Positions 9,013 through 17,080 are shown, counted from the stretch's first letter. The stretch: 64,000 nt of DNA from Candidatus Obscuribacterales bacterium (GCA_019752635.1 JAIELX010000054.1:124001-188000), one strand, 5' to 3'. Numbers and translations: made by a program. The notes: generated by a model from the letters alone, not told the origin.

Positions 9013-10089
9013 ATGGCACAATTAGATGCACTATTCAAATACGTTAAGGACAACGGCGCGTCAGACTTACATTTAGTGGTTGGCGAGCCTCCGAAGATTC
9101 GCCTTCATGGCAGTATTACAAACATTCCTAGCGTACCTGCGCTTGCCGAGCCAGTGATGAGGAAGCTGTTGTTCGAAATTATGAACGAGCATCAGGCGAA
9201 GCTGTACAGTGAGGACAGAGACTTAGACTTTGCCTACGCACTACCAGGAGTGGGGCGATTCCGTTGTAATTACTTCTGGCAAAATAGAGGGCCTGCAGCC
9301 GTATTTCGATTGATTCCCGAAAAAATTCGCGCGCTCACCGATTTGAATCTGCCACCTGTAATCGCTACTCTGGCGGATTACAACAGAGGGTTGATTCTGG
9401 TTACAGGGCCTACAGGAAGTGGGAAATCGACCACGCTGGCAGCCATAATCAACGAAATCAACGAGAAATATCCGCGGCACATCGTTACCATCGAGGATCC
9501 GTTGGAATTCGTTCACCAGCCCAAGAAAGCCTTGATCACTCACCGCGAAGTTGGAACTCATGCAGAGAGTTTTGACAGCGCGTTGAGAGCGAGTGTTCGA
9601 GAAGATCCAGACGTTATTCTGGTCGGTGAAATGCGTGACCTTGAGACGATCAGGTTGGCGATAACCGCAGCAGAAATGGGTTTCCTTGTCTTCGGCACGC
9701 TACACACGAACTCGGCAGCAAAAACTGTCGACCGAATTGTTGACGTTTTTCCCGCGACTCAGCAGCCGGCCGTGCGCACCATGCTTGGTGGTTCGCTTGT
9801 GGCGATTGTTTCGCAGCTGTTGGTTAAGTCGGCAGACCTTAAGGGCCGGTGTTGCGCGAACGAAATCCTCCTAGGAAGTGCAGGACTTGCGAATGCTATT
9901 CGCGAAGGCAATATCAGCATGATCAAAAACATGATTCAATCGGGTGGCAGTCAAGGCATGCAAACGATGGATACTGCTTTGGAACGACTGATGCAAGCCG
10001 GCAAAGCCGACGCTGAGGATGTTTACCTAAAGGCTACGGACAAGTCCAAATTTCAGAAATACGTTCCCCAGAAAGCCATGGTTCGTTGA
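9013..10089 (+). CDS. pilT: twitching motility ATPase PilT (second copy)
   Basis: This 358-residue protein is closer to canonical PilT than its neighbour. It has the N-terminal NGASDLHLVVGEPPKIRLHG, Walker A GPTGSGKSTT, Asp box EDPLEFVH, Walker B REDPDVILVGEMRD and the His box GTLHTNSAAKTVDRIVDVFP. It should hydrolyse ATP to retract type IV pili. GGGGAAATTAG just upstream of ATG 9013 supplies a ribosome-binding site. It is the last gene of the set and is closed by a strong hairpin terminator at 10104. No pilin, PilB or PilC gene is present in the window. Confidence 0.94.
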   Translation: MAQLDALFKYVKDNGASDLHLVVGEPPKIRLHGSITNIPSVPALAEPVMRKLLFEIMNEHQAKLYSEDRDLDFAYALPGVGRFRCNYFWQNRGPAAVFRLIPEKIRALTDLNLPPVIATLADYNRGLILVTGPTGSGKSTTLAAIINEINEKYPRHIVTIEDPLEFVHQPKKALITHREVGTHAESFDSALRASVREDPDVILVGEMRDLETIRLAITAAEMGFLVFGTLHTNSAAKTVDRIVDVFPATQQPAVRTMLGGSLVAIVSQLLVKSADLKGRCCANEILLGSAGLANAIREGNISMIKNMIQSGGSQGMQTMDTALERLMQAGKADAEDVYLKATDKSKFQKYVPQKAMVR

Positions 10090-10103
10090 CCCCACTAAAA
10101 AGA

Positions 10104-10141
10104 AGGCAGCCCCGGAGCGGGGCTGCCTGGAATTACTTTTT
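10104..10141 (+). terminator. Rho-independent terminator after pilT
   Basis: A perfect 11 bp GC-rich stem (10104-10114 with 10118-10128) closes a GAG loop and is followed after eight bases by five T residues. It lies 14 bp past the pilT stop, which fits the end of the SAF-PilT-PilT operon. Confidence 0.88.
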
Positions 10142-10239
10142 GTATCCTCCCAGCAAGCTGGGATTACTTAAGTTACTTGATCAATCGACTAATTGACTCT
10201 GTTAACCCTCCGCGGATGACAGTTCCCGAATACTCTCTG

Positions 10240-10610
10240 ACAAATACTTGGACAGTACTTCGAACTATAACTTGGACGGTACTTTTCGAACAAATGGACT
10301 AAGTACTTCGAACAATAACTCGGACAGTACCTTTTGAACAAATGGACTAAGTACTTCGAACAAATAACATGGACAGTACTTCGAACAAATAACTTGGACA
10401 GTACTTCGGTCAAATAACTAGGACTGTACTTCGGTCAAATAACTAGGACTGTACTTCGGTCAAATTACTAGGACAGTACTTCGGTCAAATAACTAGGACT
10501 GTACTTTCGGTCAAATAACTAGGACTGTACTTTCGGTCAAATAACCAGGACTGTACTTTCGGTCAAATAACGGACTAGGACATGTATCTCGGACAATTGG
10601 ACTATGTAAC
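10240..10610. repeat. degenerate ~25 bp tandem repeat array
   Basis: About 14 head-to-tail copies of a 25-26 bp unit fill this interval. The best-conserved copies (about 10400-10565) share the cores CTAGGACTGTACTT and CGGTCAAATAA. Copies on the left carry GAACAAAT in place of GGTCAAAT and alternate between a short and a long form. Copies decay at both ends. The unit length is not a multiple of three and no ribosome-binding site is present, so short ORFs here are artefacts. There are no spacers between the units, which rules out CRISPR. The array sits between the pilT terminator and the 3' end of the glycosyltransferase gene. Confidence 0.9.
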
Positions 10611-10758
10611 TTGAACCTCGTACAAGCACTTTTATACCAAAAGAATCTCGCCGGTTCTAACCGCCTTAATCTTTTCTTTACATTTTGTTGCGTTCTCGCT
10701 TCCTCAGCCGTTCAAAGGTGTCTTGAGAGATTGCAGGCTCTGAATCGCTTTGCCCTTG

Positions 10759-11826
10759 CTACATAGGATAAGACATGAGTAGAGGTTTTCCTGAATCGCG
10801 TTCGGCCTGCTCTTTGCGTGACATGAACTCTCGTTGCAATTTTGCGCGCCTGGTGAAGTACAGTCGGCGCTGTTCAGCATTGAGATTTTGCCAGCGGGGG
10901 AAATGGTAATCTCGAGTACTGCAAAGCAGTTCATACCAGTGTTTTGCAATGGTCTCGGCCGTGTATTCCCGACTTCGAGCTAGAGCATTCTCGGCCATTG
11001 TTTTGCGGAGGGACGGATTCTCTTTTAATCTAACGATGGCGGACTTAATGTCCTCCATCGAACTGACTTCCAGATAGTCGGCCTGGCTGCGGCGATGGTA
11101 GCGGTAGCCGCTCTCCACCGCCAGGATTGCGGGTAGACCCGCATGCCATGCATTGAACAATTTCGTCGCGGGTTTTTCGCCATAGGCGACGCTCGCTTCT
11201 GTATCGCTTATGGTGTATGCGTCGTAGTGGCGAATTTCGCGAATGGCAAGAAATGCGTCGAGGTCGCTGTAATTGTGCCACTCTGCGTGCATGCGTGTTT
11301 TCAGCTGCAGACCGTTGCGCGCCAGCCAGTCGATGAATTCGGACGTCTGGACTTCGCCTGCGAGATTCTCTATGTCTCCCACGAATCCGATGTTGGCGAA
11401 AGTGTCTCCGCGCGACTCTGCTCGCGGTATCAGTCCTGGTTGCGGGTAGTGAGGGACGTAGGTTCTTGGCCAGACCTCAACATCGAGTAGATGCATATCT
11501 ATCGGGTTCTGAATCACATGCAGTTGAGCGTAATAATGCACATCCCAATCGCCCTTCGCGTAAACCAGAAACTGTTTGCTTGTTGGTCTGAAGTCCGCCG
11601 GAAATGATTTTCTATGGCAGACGATGATTCCTTCTTGCGGTATCTCGCTACTGACACGGCAGTTTAGGTCCGAGTATTGCAGAAGCAGAAAAGTTTGAAT
11701 CAGATGTGCGATTTCGCCTGCATGTGGCGGATGCAAGATCGTTGCCGGTAGCAGGTCTGCGCTGGTTTTAATGCCGCAGTTTTTGATCTCTTTTGAGACG
11801 AAGAATGTTATCGGTGCACTTTCCAT
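10759..11826 (-). CDS. glycosyltransferase family protein (GT4-like)
   Basis: This 355-residue soluble protein has a C-terminal half that reads like a GT-B donor-binding domain: KPATKLFNAWHAGLPAILAVESGYRYH, then YLEVSSMEDIKSAIVRL and SLRKTMAENALARSREYT. These are the usual KxxEyma-type loop and trailing helices of GT4-like enzymes. The N-terminal half is divergent, so donor and acceptor are unknown. ATG 11826 lies 2 bp after the stop of the upstream SDR gene, so the two are almost certainly co-transcribed. An Arg/Lys-rich C-terminal tail is unusual for the family. Confidence 0.75.
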   Translation of the reverse strand: MESAPITFFVSKEIKNCGIKTSADLLPATILHPPHAGEIAHLIQTFLLLQYSDLNCRVSSEIPQEGIIVCHRKSFPADFRPTSKQFLVYAKGDWDVHYYAQLHVIQNPIDMHLLDVEVWPRTYVPHYPQPGLIPRAESRGDTFANIGFVGDIENLAGEVQTSEFIDWLARNGLQLKTRMHAEWHNYSDLDAFLAIREIRHYDAYTISDTEASVAYGEKPATKLFNAWHAGLPAILAVESGYRYHRRSQADYLEVSSMEDIKSAIVRLKENPSLRKTMAENALARSREYTAETIAKHWYELLCSTRDYHFPRWQNLNAEQRRLYFTRRAKLQREFMSRKEQAERDSGKPLLMSYPM

Positions 11827-11828
11827 GG

Positions 11829-12551
11829 CTAGCCGTTCTGAAGATGAACTCCGCCGTCAACGAACATGCATTCTCCTGTGACAAATTTCGCATCAATCAG
11901 ATAGTTCATCGCGTGGATGATATACTCCGGTCCGCCTTTTAGTTGTAGCGGAACTTGCTTAGCCCGTTTCTCCATGTAATCACCGACTACTTCATCCACC
12001 GGTTCAAATGTCGAGCCTGGCGCAATCGCGTTTACTCTGATTGCCGGGGCCAGTGCACGCGCAGACATGCGGGTCAGCGACCAGAGGGACTTCTTGCTCA
12101 GGTTATAAGCAAAGTAATCCACTGTCGTCGAATTGACGAAAGTGTCCAAAATATTGATTACCTGACCGTTGCCGAACAGGCGGGCAAACTCTCGCGTCAG
12201 AATGAACGGGGCGCGCACATGGACGTTCATGTTCTTGTCGAACATTTCGTCGTCCGTGTCAAGCATGTCCAGGTTGTGGAAAATCGATGCATTGTTGATG
12301 AGCAGGGAAACATTCATGCCGGACGCGTGCACGTTGTGCATTAGTGTGCTCATCGCGTCTCTGTCCGACAAGTCGCACGCGAACAAATTGCAAACTCTTC
12401 CTTGTGCTTCGATCAGCTGGCTCGTCTGCTCAGCATCATCCTTCGACGAGTTGAAGTGCAGAGCGATGTCATAACCGCGCGCCGCCAAGCTAAGAGCCAA
12501 GGCCTTGCCCAATCGCTTCGCAGATCCGGTGACAAGAGCTGTCTCAGCCAT
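11829..12551 (-). CDS. pteridine-reductase-like short-chain dehydrogenase
   Basis: This 240-residue SDR has the cofactor loop TGSAKRLGKALA, the NNAS motif, and the catalytic YNLSK. The Arg in the TGxxxRxG loop implies NADPH. An Asp (VINILDTF) occupies the place of the usual catalytic Ser. Asp-Tyr-Lys in this arrangement is the pattern of PTR1/FolM-type pteridine reductases, which reduce dihydropterins or dihydrofolate. It is the middle gene of a three-gene minus-strand operon, with AGGAGA eight bases before ATG 12551. A generic oxidoreductase acting on another substrate is possible, because the operon partners do not point to folate metabolism. Confidence 0.82.
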   Translation of the reverse strand: MAETALVTGSAKRLGKALALSLAARGYDIALHFNSSKDDAEQTSQLIEAQGRVCNLFACDLSDRDAMSTLMHNVHASGMNVSLLINNASIFHNLDMLDTDDEMFDKNMNVHVRAPFILTREFARLFGNGQVINILDTFVNSTTVDYFAYNLSKKSLWSLTRMSARALAPAIRVNAIAPGSTFEPVDEVVGDYMEKRAKQVPLQLKGGPEYIIHAMNYLIDAKFVTGECMFVDGGVHLQNG

Positions 12552-12580
12552 TGTAATTCTCCTGGAATGCCAAAAGTTTG

Positions 12581-13102
12581 TTACTCTCCGCGTCGCGCCA
12601 GGTACCGCTCATAAGCACTATCTGGCGTCTGAGGGCGCATCGTGCGATAAAGAATGAAACTACCCATAGATAATGCGAAGAGACCGAGGGCCCCGTATAC
12701 AATGACCGTGTCGTAGTCTACTTCGTGTACTAAGGCAATATTCTTGACGTTGCCTGGTTCGTACCAGACATCAACTTTTTCGCCTTCTTTGATCAGTCGA
12801 TCACGGGGCATCAAGGCGGTGGATTGATGTATCCGCCCGTCTACCGGATAGCTAACATTGGCTATCTTGTCTCGTCCGACGGGATTGATGCGGATGACAA
12901 TTTTGTCGATAGTCCCGGTTACATTCTTGAAGCTGAGAGACATGATTCCGAGTGCGTAGGTGCTGATCGTGATCCACAGCAATAGTGACGCAACCACCAA
13001 CAACGCGAATGCTGCTACTTTTGGCGGAATGAATGGTTTCGTTTCCGGGCTTTTCGGACCGGTGGATGAGGATTGCTCTTCGACAAGATTGCTTGCGTTC
13101 AT
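12581..13102 (-). CDS. DUF3592-like two-helix membrane protein
   Basis: ATG 13102 is preferred over an in-frame TTG at 13108. The protein has about 173 residues and two membrane helices (near residues 28-50 and 133-152). They flank an extracytoplasmic domain with GTIDKIVIRINPVGRDKIANV, a DUF3592-style beta domain including VDVWYEPGNVKNIAL. The function of the family is unknown. It is the first gene of the operon with the SDR and the glycosyltransferase, 29 bp before the SDR, which hints at envelope work but does not prove it. Confidence 0.7.
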   Translation of the reverse strand: MNASNLVEEQSSSTGPKSPETKPFIPPKVAAFALLVVASLLLWITISTYALGIMSLSFKNVTGTIDKIVIRINPVGRDKIANVSYPVDGRIHQSTALMPRDRLIKEGEKVDVWYEPGNVKNIALVHEVDYDTVIVYGALGLFALSMGSFILYRTMRPQTPDSAYERYLARRGE

Positions 13103-13497
13103 GTTCAAACTCTAGCTGGGAGGACTGGTGTGCCAACCTCGACGCGGGTCGGGCACGCTGCCGCTTTTCAAGTTGTCATATTCTAACACCCCCGGGCTTA
13201 ACGCTTGCTAAGCCTTAGCGGCATCCGCCCGTGTGGTTTCAGTGAACCCCGCGGACGGCTTGGATGCTCCAGCTGGGGTTCACTGGTACAAGCCAGTATC
13301 GCCTCTAATGACCGACACAATTAAAATGCTCTCAAGCATTGCGAAATGGTTGTCCTCGTAGTAGCGCGACGGCGATGACCTTAGTCGCGTCCTCTAGTTG
13401 CAGGGTGAATGACGGAGCTCTGTGCCTAATTTTCCCGACATTTTCGTTGTCAATCCATTGTTCGGGAATTGGCTCATTGGAATAAACTGAGGTATCC
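13103..13497. other. divergent intergenic region with an 11 bp inverted repeat
   Basis: This gap of nearly 400 bp lies between divergent genes and must hold both promoters. It contains a perfect 11 bp inverted repeat (13240-13250 with 13275-13285, arm CAGTGAACCCC) around a 24 nt loop. A smaller one lies just before it (GGCTTA with TAAGCC around 13194-13213). No tRNA, ORF with a ribosome-binding site or known RNA family is recognised. A small structured RNA is possible. Confidence 0.35.
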
Positions 13498-14109
13498 ATG
13501 AAAACAGTTTTGTTGGCGCTGTTTGTACTGGGGGTTTGTGCGCTGCCTGCTCGGAGCGAAATTTTGCAGGGCGGAGTCGAGGAGAGTGCTGTCATTGAAG
13601 GCAAGCTCACTGCCCTTAGACCAAAATGGGCCGAGCAGAACCTTGTGGAACATTGTTCATGCATCGATCCCCATAAAGTCCGTGCCGTAGAAATTAACGG
13701 GCGGTGGCAGCTGATGGATCAGGCGCAAACTATCGCTGATTTTTCGTTCGACAAAGCTGGCGCGGACGCCGCAGTGAGAGTTCTTAAGCACTATGGTTTT
13801 ACTCAAACGTGTTGGGCGGGACATCCTACCAGCAATGGCATGCATGACATGCAGTACTTCAAGACCCCCGAAGGCGTGCCTGCTGGAGCTATGGCTGGAG
13901 AGGACGCCATTGGCATGAATCCCGAAGATGTGAAAACTGAGAGGCTCCAAGGCTCCTGGAAGGTCACCTGTGGCGATATTTGGCTCATGGATTTTGGACA
14001 AGATCAGGCAGCTGCTGAGCAGGCGCGCGACATAATTCACCTTTACGGATTCAGCAAACAGTGTTTCGTGGGTAATCCGAATCGTGTGCTGATGTATTTC
14101 CGCAAATAG
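13498..14109 (+). CDS. secreted protein with a duplicated YGF-repeat domain
   Basis: This 203-residue protein has a clear signal peptide (MKTVLLALFVLGVCALPARS, cleavage near residue 20). The mature protein holds two copies of a module of about 60 residues. Copy 1 has GRWQLMD, DFSFDKAGADAAVRVL, HYGFTQTCWAGHP and MQYFK. Copy 2 has GDIWLMDF, DQAAAEQARDIIHL, YGFSKQCFVGNP and MYFRK. Each copy has a WxLMD strand, a helix, YGFxxxC and a YF strand, so it looks like a tandem small alpha/beta domain. No catalytic motif is evident. It is probably periplasmic or extracellular. Confidence 0.82.
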   Translation: MKTVLLALFVLGVCALPARSEILQGGVEESAVIEGKLTALRPKWAEQNLVEHCSCIDPHKVRAVEINGRWQLMDQAQTIADFSFDKAGADAAVRVLKHYGFTQTCWAGHPTSNGMHDMQYFKTPEGVPAGAMAGEDAIGMNPEDVKTERLQGSWKVTCGDIWLMDFGQDQAAAEQARDIIHLYGFSKQCFVGNPNRVLMYFRK

Positions 14110-14130
14110 CCCAAGCTTGCTGGACTAGCT

Positions 14131-15195
14131 CTATGGCGTGTATTGAAACAACTGATATCCGGCTCGGTTAAATCCGCAGACGACGCTTCTTCCGGCAATG
14201 GCGGCGTGACCGATGCCGTAGCTTTCGTCGTTGTTTTCCGGTGCTTTGACTGAGCCTGCGTAGGTGCCTGAGTACAAGTGCCAGTAATGAAGCGCCGCTT
14301 GCCTGTCGACAGCGGCTATGCAGCCGAGCTGTTCATGTAACACAATGGGAACGCCGCCATTTCCCCAGGCGACGTTGACAGTAATTGCTGTCTGCCAGAC
14401 TGGCTCACCGCTTTCGGCGTCATACATGGCTATGAACCCGCCGCGCAGAGAATTCCAATCGTAGTCGGATTTGTAGCTGTCGGGCGCGTATCCCGCGAAA
14501 ATAATAAATTTGGAATCTGCCGTGAACGTAGACCATGATGGTGCGAAGCTTGCATCAGCAAACCAGACGCTGCTGAGTGTCGGCTTGCCATCGCGAGTAC
14601 CCAGAGCAAAACATGCGATCCTTTCTGTTGCTCCGAAGGCAATTTTGTCTCTGGGGCTTACAGAAAGTGCTGCCGTGATACCCCAGTCCTCCAGCAACAC
14701 GTGCCGTTCGATTGCCTGTTTGCGATCTCGTATCGACGGAGGTACTTTCTCGGAAACAATGATCCCCGGTGTAACAGGGTCGGCTACTTTGTCCCCTCGT
14801 CCTGAAGTGCTGATCAATCGATCGCCGATCAACTCCAGGCACTCCGCATCGCCAATCCAATGCAATCTACCGCGTTCCCGGTACGAAGCCGCATCAATGT
14901 CAACCAATGTGCCAAGGTGATTCATCAAAAGCAACCGTCCGTCGAGCGATACTGCACCGTGGATGTCGAGGTCATACTCGGTGGCTTCTGTTCCATTTCG
15001 GTACTCGCTGCGGGCGAAGATTCCCGATGGCACGAGCCTATCGCCGTCGACCAGTTTGAATTCTATGTTCTTGCCCAAGTTGTTGATGACGAGAAGGTCG
15101 TTAAGACGCTTTATCCGTCCGATCCCGGGCGATTGTCCGTTGACTATTGGACTGGTAGTGTCAGTCGCTCGTTTGTTGATATGCGCAAAAGACAA
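14131..15195 (-). CDS. beta-propeller-like protein of unknown function
   Basis: This 354-residue protein is dominated by short beta strands with recurring G-x-L-L-L and GGxIAMYDAESGEPVWQT elements, as in WD40 or PQQ-type propellers. Examples are DGRLLLMN, SWSTFTADSKFIIFAG and AMYDAESGEPVWQ. No signal peptide or membrane helix is seen. The start is TTG 15195 with AGGT nine bases upstream. It is probably a cytoplasmic binding scaffold; ligands are unknown. A short possible ORF lies 33 bp upstream on the same strand. Confidence 0.68.
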   Translation of the reverse strand: MSFAHINKRATDTTSPIVNGQSPGIGRIKRLNDLLVINNLGKNIEFKLVDGDRLVPSGIFARSEYRNGTEATEYDLDIHGAVSLDGRLLLMNHLGTLVDIDAASYRERGRLHWIGDAECLELIGDRLISTSGRGDKVADPVTPGIIVSEKVPPSIRDRKQAIERHVLLEDWGITAALSVSPRDKIAFGATERIACFALGTRDGKPTLSSVWFADASFAPSWSTFTADSKFIIFAGYAPDSYKSDYDWNSLRGGFIAMYDAESGEPVWQTAITVNVAWGNGGVPIVLHEQLGCIAAVDRQAALHYWHLYSGTYAGSVKAPENNDESYGIGHAAIAGRSVVCGFNRAGYQLFQYTP

Positions 15196-15228
15196 TTTAG
15201 GGCTACCTGAACTGACCCGGGGCCTGTT

Positions 15229-15480
15229 TTATCCACATGTATTTTGCCGCAAAAGTGCTGTTAATGCTAGCCATGTGAAGTCGACTCGCGCTGGAACCGG
15301 TGAGTCGGAGCCAGGGACCCCGATGGCGGACATCATGAGGGTAATATATTTTTGCGTGACTTGCGGGTGACTTTCGTTGGATGGTTTCGGGACGCCCCCA
15401 CCGTGATAATGCAGTTGTGAGGTTTCGTTTCCTCGCTCGCCAGGTGGAATTTGCCATTTCTCTGTTTTGAGGTCTTTCAA
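15229..15480 (-). CDS. possible small protein upstream of the propeller gene (doubtful)
   Basis: An 83-codon minus-strand ORF begins at TTG 15480 and ends 33 bp before the propeller gene. Its composition is protein-like (EKWQIPPGERGNET, SQLHYHGGGVPKP, ARVDFTWLALTALL). However, it has no ATG and no visible ribosome-binding site. It is head-to-head with the start of a plus-strand ORF at the same base. It may be a leader gene of the propeller transcript or simply its 5' untranslated region. Confidence 0.28.
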   Translation of the reverse strand: MKDLKTEKWQIPPGERGNETSQLHYHGGGVPKPSNESHPQVTQKYITLMMSAIGVPGSDSPVPARVDFTWLALTALLRQNTCG

Positions 15481-15857
15481 TGAATATTCGAGCTATGCGC
15501 GCACCGCATGCAATACCGTCACGCATGGCTGCGGCAAAGTATTCGTTCATTTTGGAACCCGGTTCCTACCGACTGGTTCGTCTGCTTTTGGCAGGAGTGG
15601 TCGTTGTTTCGATTGCAACCACGGCGGCCGCGTTTATATCTCCTGTGGGGACTTTCAATCCAAGTTTCAAAGCCAATATCGCTGTTGAAAGGACTGCTGC
15701 CCTGCGCGTGACGCCTAGTAGTAGTTCTAAGCAATTGGCTGATACCCTGACCGTGGCCGCTGCATCGTCCCTACCCGCTCCCGCGAACTTAGATGATGCC
15801 CGGCCTATAGTGGGACCCGACACGGCAGGCACTGTTCGCGTCAACAATCTAGCTTGA
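15480..15857 (+). CDS. small single-helix membrane or exported protein, unknown
   Basis: This 125-codon ORF starts at ATG 15480, with GAGG nine bases before it. A basic N-terminus precedes one hydrophobic segment (about residues 33-54, LVRLLLAGVVVVSIATTAAAF). The Ala/Ser/Pro-rich tail has no motif. The tail could be periplasmic. A 160-codon minus-strand ORF overlaps it but has no membrane or domain features, so the plus-strand reading is preferred with modest confidence. Confidence 0.45.
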   Translation: MNIRAMRAPHAIPSRMAAAKYSFILEPGSYRLVRLLLAGVVVVSIATTAAAFISPVGTFNPSFKANIAVERTAALRVTPSSSSKQLADTLTVAAASSLPAPANLDDARPIVGPDTAGTVRVNNLA

Positions 15858-16099
15858 CTGGAAGCACTGTGTAACCTCGCCGGAGGCGGGGTCTCAATCA
15901 TGTTTTCCGTAGCTGCCTGCAGTGACGGAGTTTTTGCCCTGGTCTGCAAAAATGGAAAGAAGCGGCGTGTCATTCGGGGCGCAATACTGGCCGCGATTGC
16001 CTGTGCCGTGCCGGTCTCTATTACTGGTCTAATTCGCTTGCTTGCCACCGCGAATCTTTTCTCTTAACCGCTAGGGCTAATTGCGCGCGCGAACTTTCC

Positions 16100-16567
16100 C
16101 TACCAGCGGTGGTAGGCCGGGTGCCCTTCCTTTACAGCGACGAAAACTGCGTCGCAGGTGGCGCAAAGTTCATCACCGGCAAACAGTTCGCCTTGTACTT
16201 CCGCTTTTCGCTCGGATGAATTCACAACCGAAGCTTTTACCGTCAGATTCGTTCCTGAAGGAGTCGGTCTCAGAAACTTTACCGTGTATTGTGCTGTCAC
16301 GGTGCAGGGGGGCGCGTTCATGCCGTTTCTTTGCATCAAGTGCCAGGCGGCTGTCCAATTGCAATGGCAGTCAAGGATGCAACCGATCAATCCGCCGTAA
16401 AGAAAGCCTTTAAATGCCTGATACTTCATGTCCGGCTGAATATGGCAGACCAATCCTTCTTCGAAGGGAAAGCTCTTGATGCGCAGCCCCTGCTCGTTGG
16501 CAGGACCACATCCGTAGCAGATACTTCGCGCGGCGAATTGGTCTTGGAGGCTGACATCATTGTGCAT
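16100..16567 (-). CDS. PaaI-like hotdog-fold thioesterase
   Basis: With ATG 16567 the protein is 155 residues, and GGAAG sits seven bases upstream. Longer starts lack a ribosome-binding site. The hotdog fold is indicated by CYGCGPANEQGLRIKSF near the N-terminus, YQAFKGFLYGGLIGCILDCH as the central helix with the HGG-like active-site turn (here LYGG), and strands TAQYTVKFLRPTPSG and AEVQGELFAGDELCATCDAVFV. The pattern CxGCGxxNxxGL is common in the PaaI/4HBT subgroup that hydrolyses acyl-CoA thioesters. The substrate is unknown. It lies downstream of a minus-strand terminator, so it is probably transcribed separately from the CC-peptide genes. Confidence 0.8.
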   Translation of the reverse strand: MHNDVSLQDQFAARSICYGCGPANEQGLRIKSFPFEEGLVCHIQPDMKYQAFKGFLYGGLIGCILDCHCNWTAAWHLMQRNGMNAPPCTVTAQYTVKFLRPTPSGTNLTVKASVVNSSERKAEVQGELFAGDELCATCDAVFVAVKEGHPAYHRW

Positions 16568-16609
16568 TTTCATTCTTCCAAAGGGTTTGATTGATTTTAG
16601 CTTCTTAAA

Positions 16610-16645
16610 TACTGAAAAGGAAAAGGGGCACCTTTCGGCACCCCT
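16610..16645 (-). terminator. Rho-independent terminator of the CC-peptide operon
   Basis: Read on the minus strand, 16645-16624 forms a nine-pair stem including two G-U pairs, capped by a GAAA tetraloop. TTTTCCTTTTC follows. The plus-strand copy has mismatches instead, so the element is directional. It lies 25 bp after the stop of the 43-residue peptide gene. Confidence 0.75.
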
Positions 16646-16669
16646 CGTCCTCTTGATGGAGATCAAAGC

Positions 16670-16801
16670 TTATTTGCAGCACGGTCCGCTCGGGCAGCAC
16701 GATGCGCCGACCGCGCAGCAGTTTTGTACTGCCGCGATAACGGAGGGAGCCGATACTGCGCCAAGGATCAGAAGCGCTGCGGTTATAACTATTCTTTTCA
16801 T
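16670..16801 (-). CDS. secreted 43-residue cysteine-pair peptide (copy B)
   Basis: A very short gene encodes a basic start MKRIVIT, a hydrophobic core (AALLILGAVSAPSVIAA) and a mature tail of about 18 residues. The tail has three Cys pairs spaced CC-x5-CC-x4-CC followed by a terminal Lys (Cys28/29, 35/36, 41/42). GAGGTG lies seven bases before ATG 16801. The tail is nearly identical in layout to that of the next gene upstream (16848-16991), so the two are tandem paralogues. The signal peptide predicts export to the periplasm or outside. Pairs of Cys suggest metal binding or disulfide cross-linking. No known family is recognised. Confidence 0.82.
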   Translation of the reverse strand: MKRIVITAALLILGAVSAPSVIAAVQNCCAVGASCCPSGPCCK

Positions 16802-16847
16802 ATGTAACACCTCAAAAATAACGACTGTAAAAAATCTTGTTGTTCAA

Positions 16848-16991
16848 CTACTTGCAGCACGGGCCGGCCGGGCAGCATGGTGCACTCACGGCGCAGCAGT
16901 CTTGCCCTTGGGGGGCTGCCTGAACTGTGGTTGCTGCGAACGCGGTGAAGCCGCAAAGCATCAATGCAGTAGCTAGAAGAATATTCTTCAT
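16848..16991 (-). CDS. secreted 47-residue cysteine-pair peptide (copy A)
   Basis: ATG 16991 (GAGGT nine bases upstream) starts MKNILLATALMLCGFTAFA, a signal peptide. The mature tail ends DCCAVSAPCCPAGPCCK, again CC-x5-CC-x4-CC-K. An in-frame extension to 17054 exists but would bury the signal peptide and lacks a ribosome-binding site. It is a paralogue of the 43-residue gene 46 bp downstream. The longer Cys-rich secreted protein is encoded 89 bp upstream, and all three are in one orientation. The three Cys pairs could bind thiophilic metal ions or form cystine-rich crosslinks. The family is not recognised. Confidence 0.82.
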   Translation of the reverse strand: MKNILLATALMLCGFTAFAATTVQAAPQGQDCCAVSAPCCPAGPCCK

Positions 16992-17080
16992 GATTAAAAA
17001 CCTCGATAGAAGTTGACTGTCTAAACCTTTTGAGCGCCCGCCGCTGGCGGGCACACGGATCTTTTGGTTTGTAGCCGGCT

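Noticed and set aside
10189..10413. 74-codon minus-strand ORF inside the tandem repeat
   Set aside because: Its protein is only the repeat read in three frames; the unit is not a multiple of three.
10250..10560. LexA-like half sites (GTAC and GAAC) in the repeats
   Set aside because: The half sites occur in a fixed repeat context and lack the spacing of a known LexA box; the similarity is probably chance.
10240..10610. CRISPR array
   Set aside because: There are no unique spacers; the repeats run directly into each other.
15566..16048. 160-codon minus-strand ORF
   Set aside because: It has low-complexity composition and overlaps a plus-strand ORF with a ribosome-binding site and a membrane helix.
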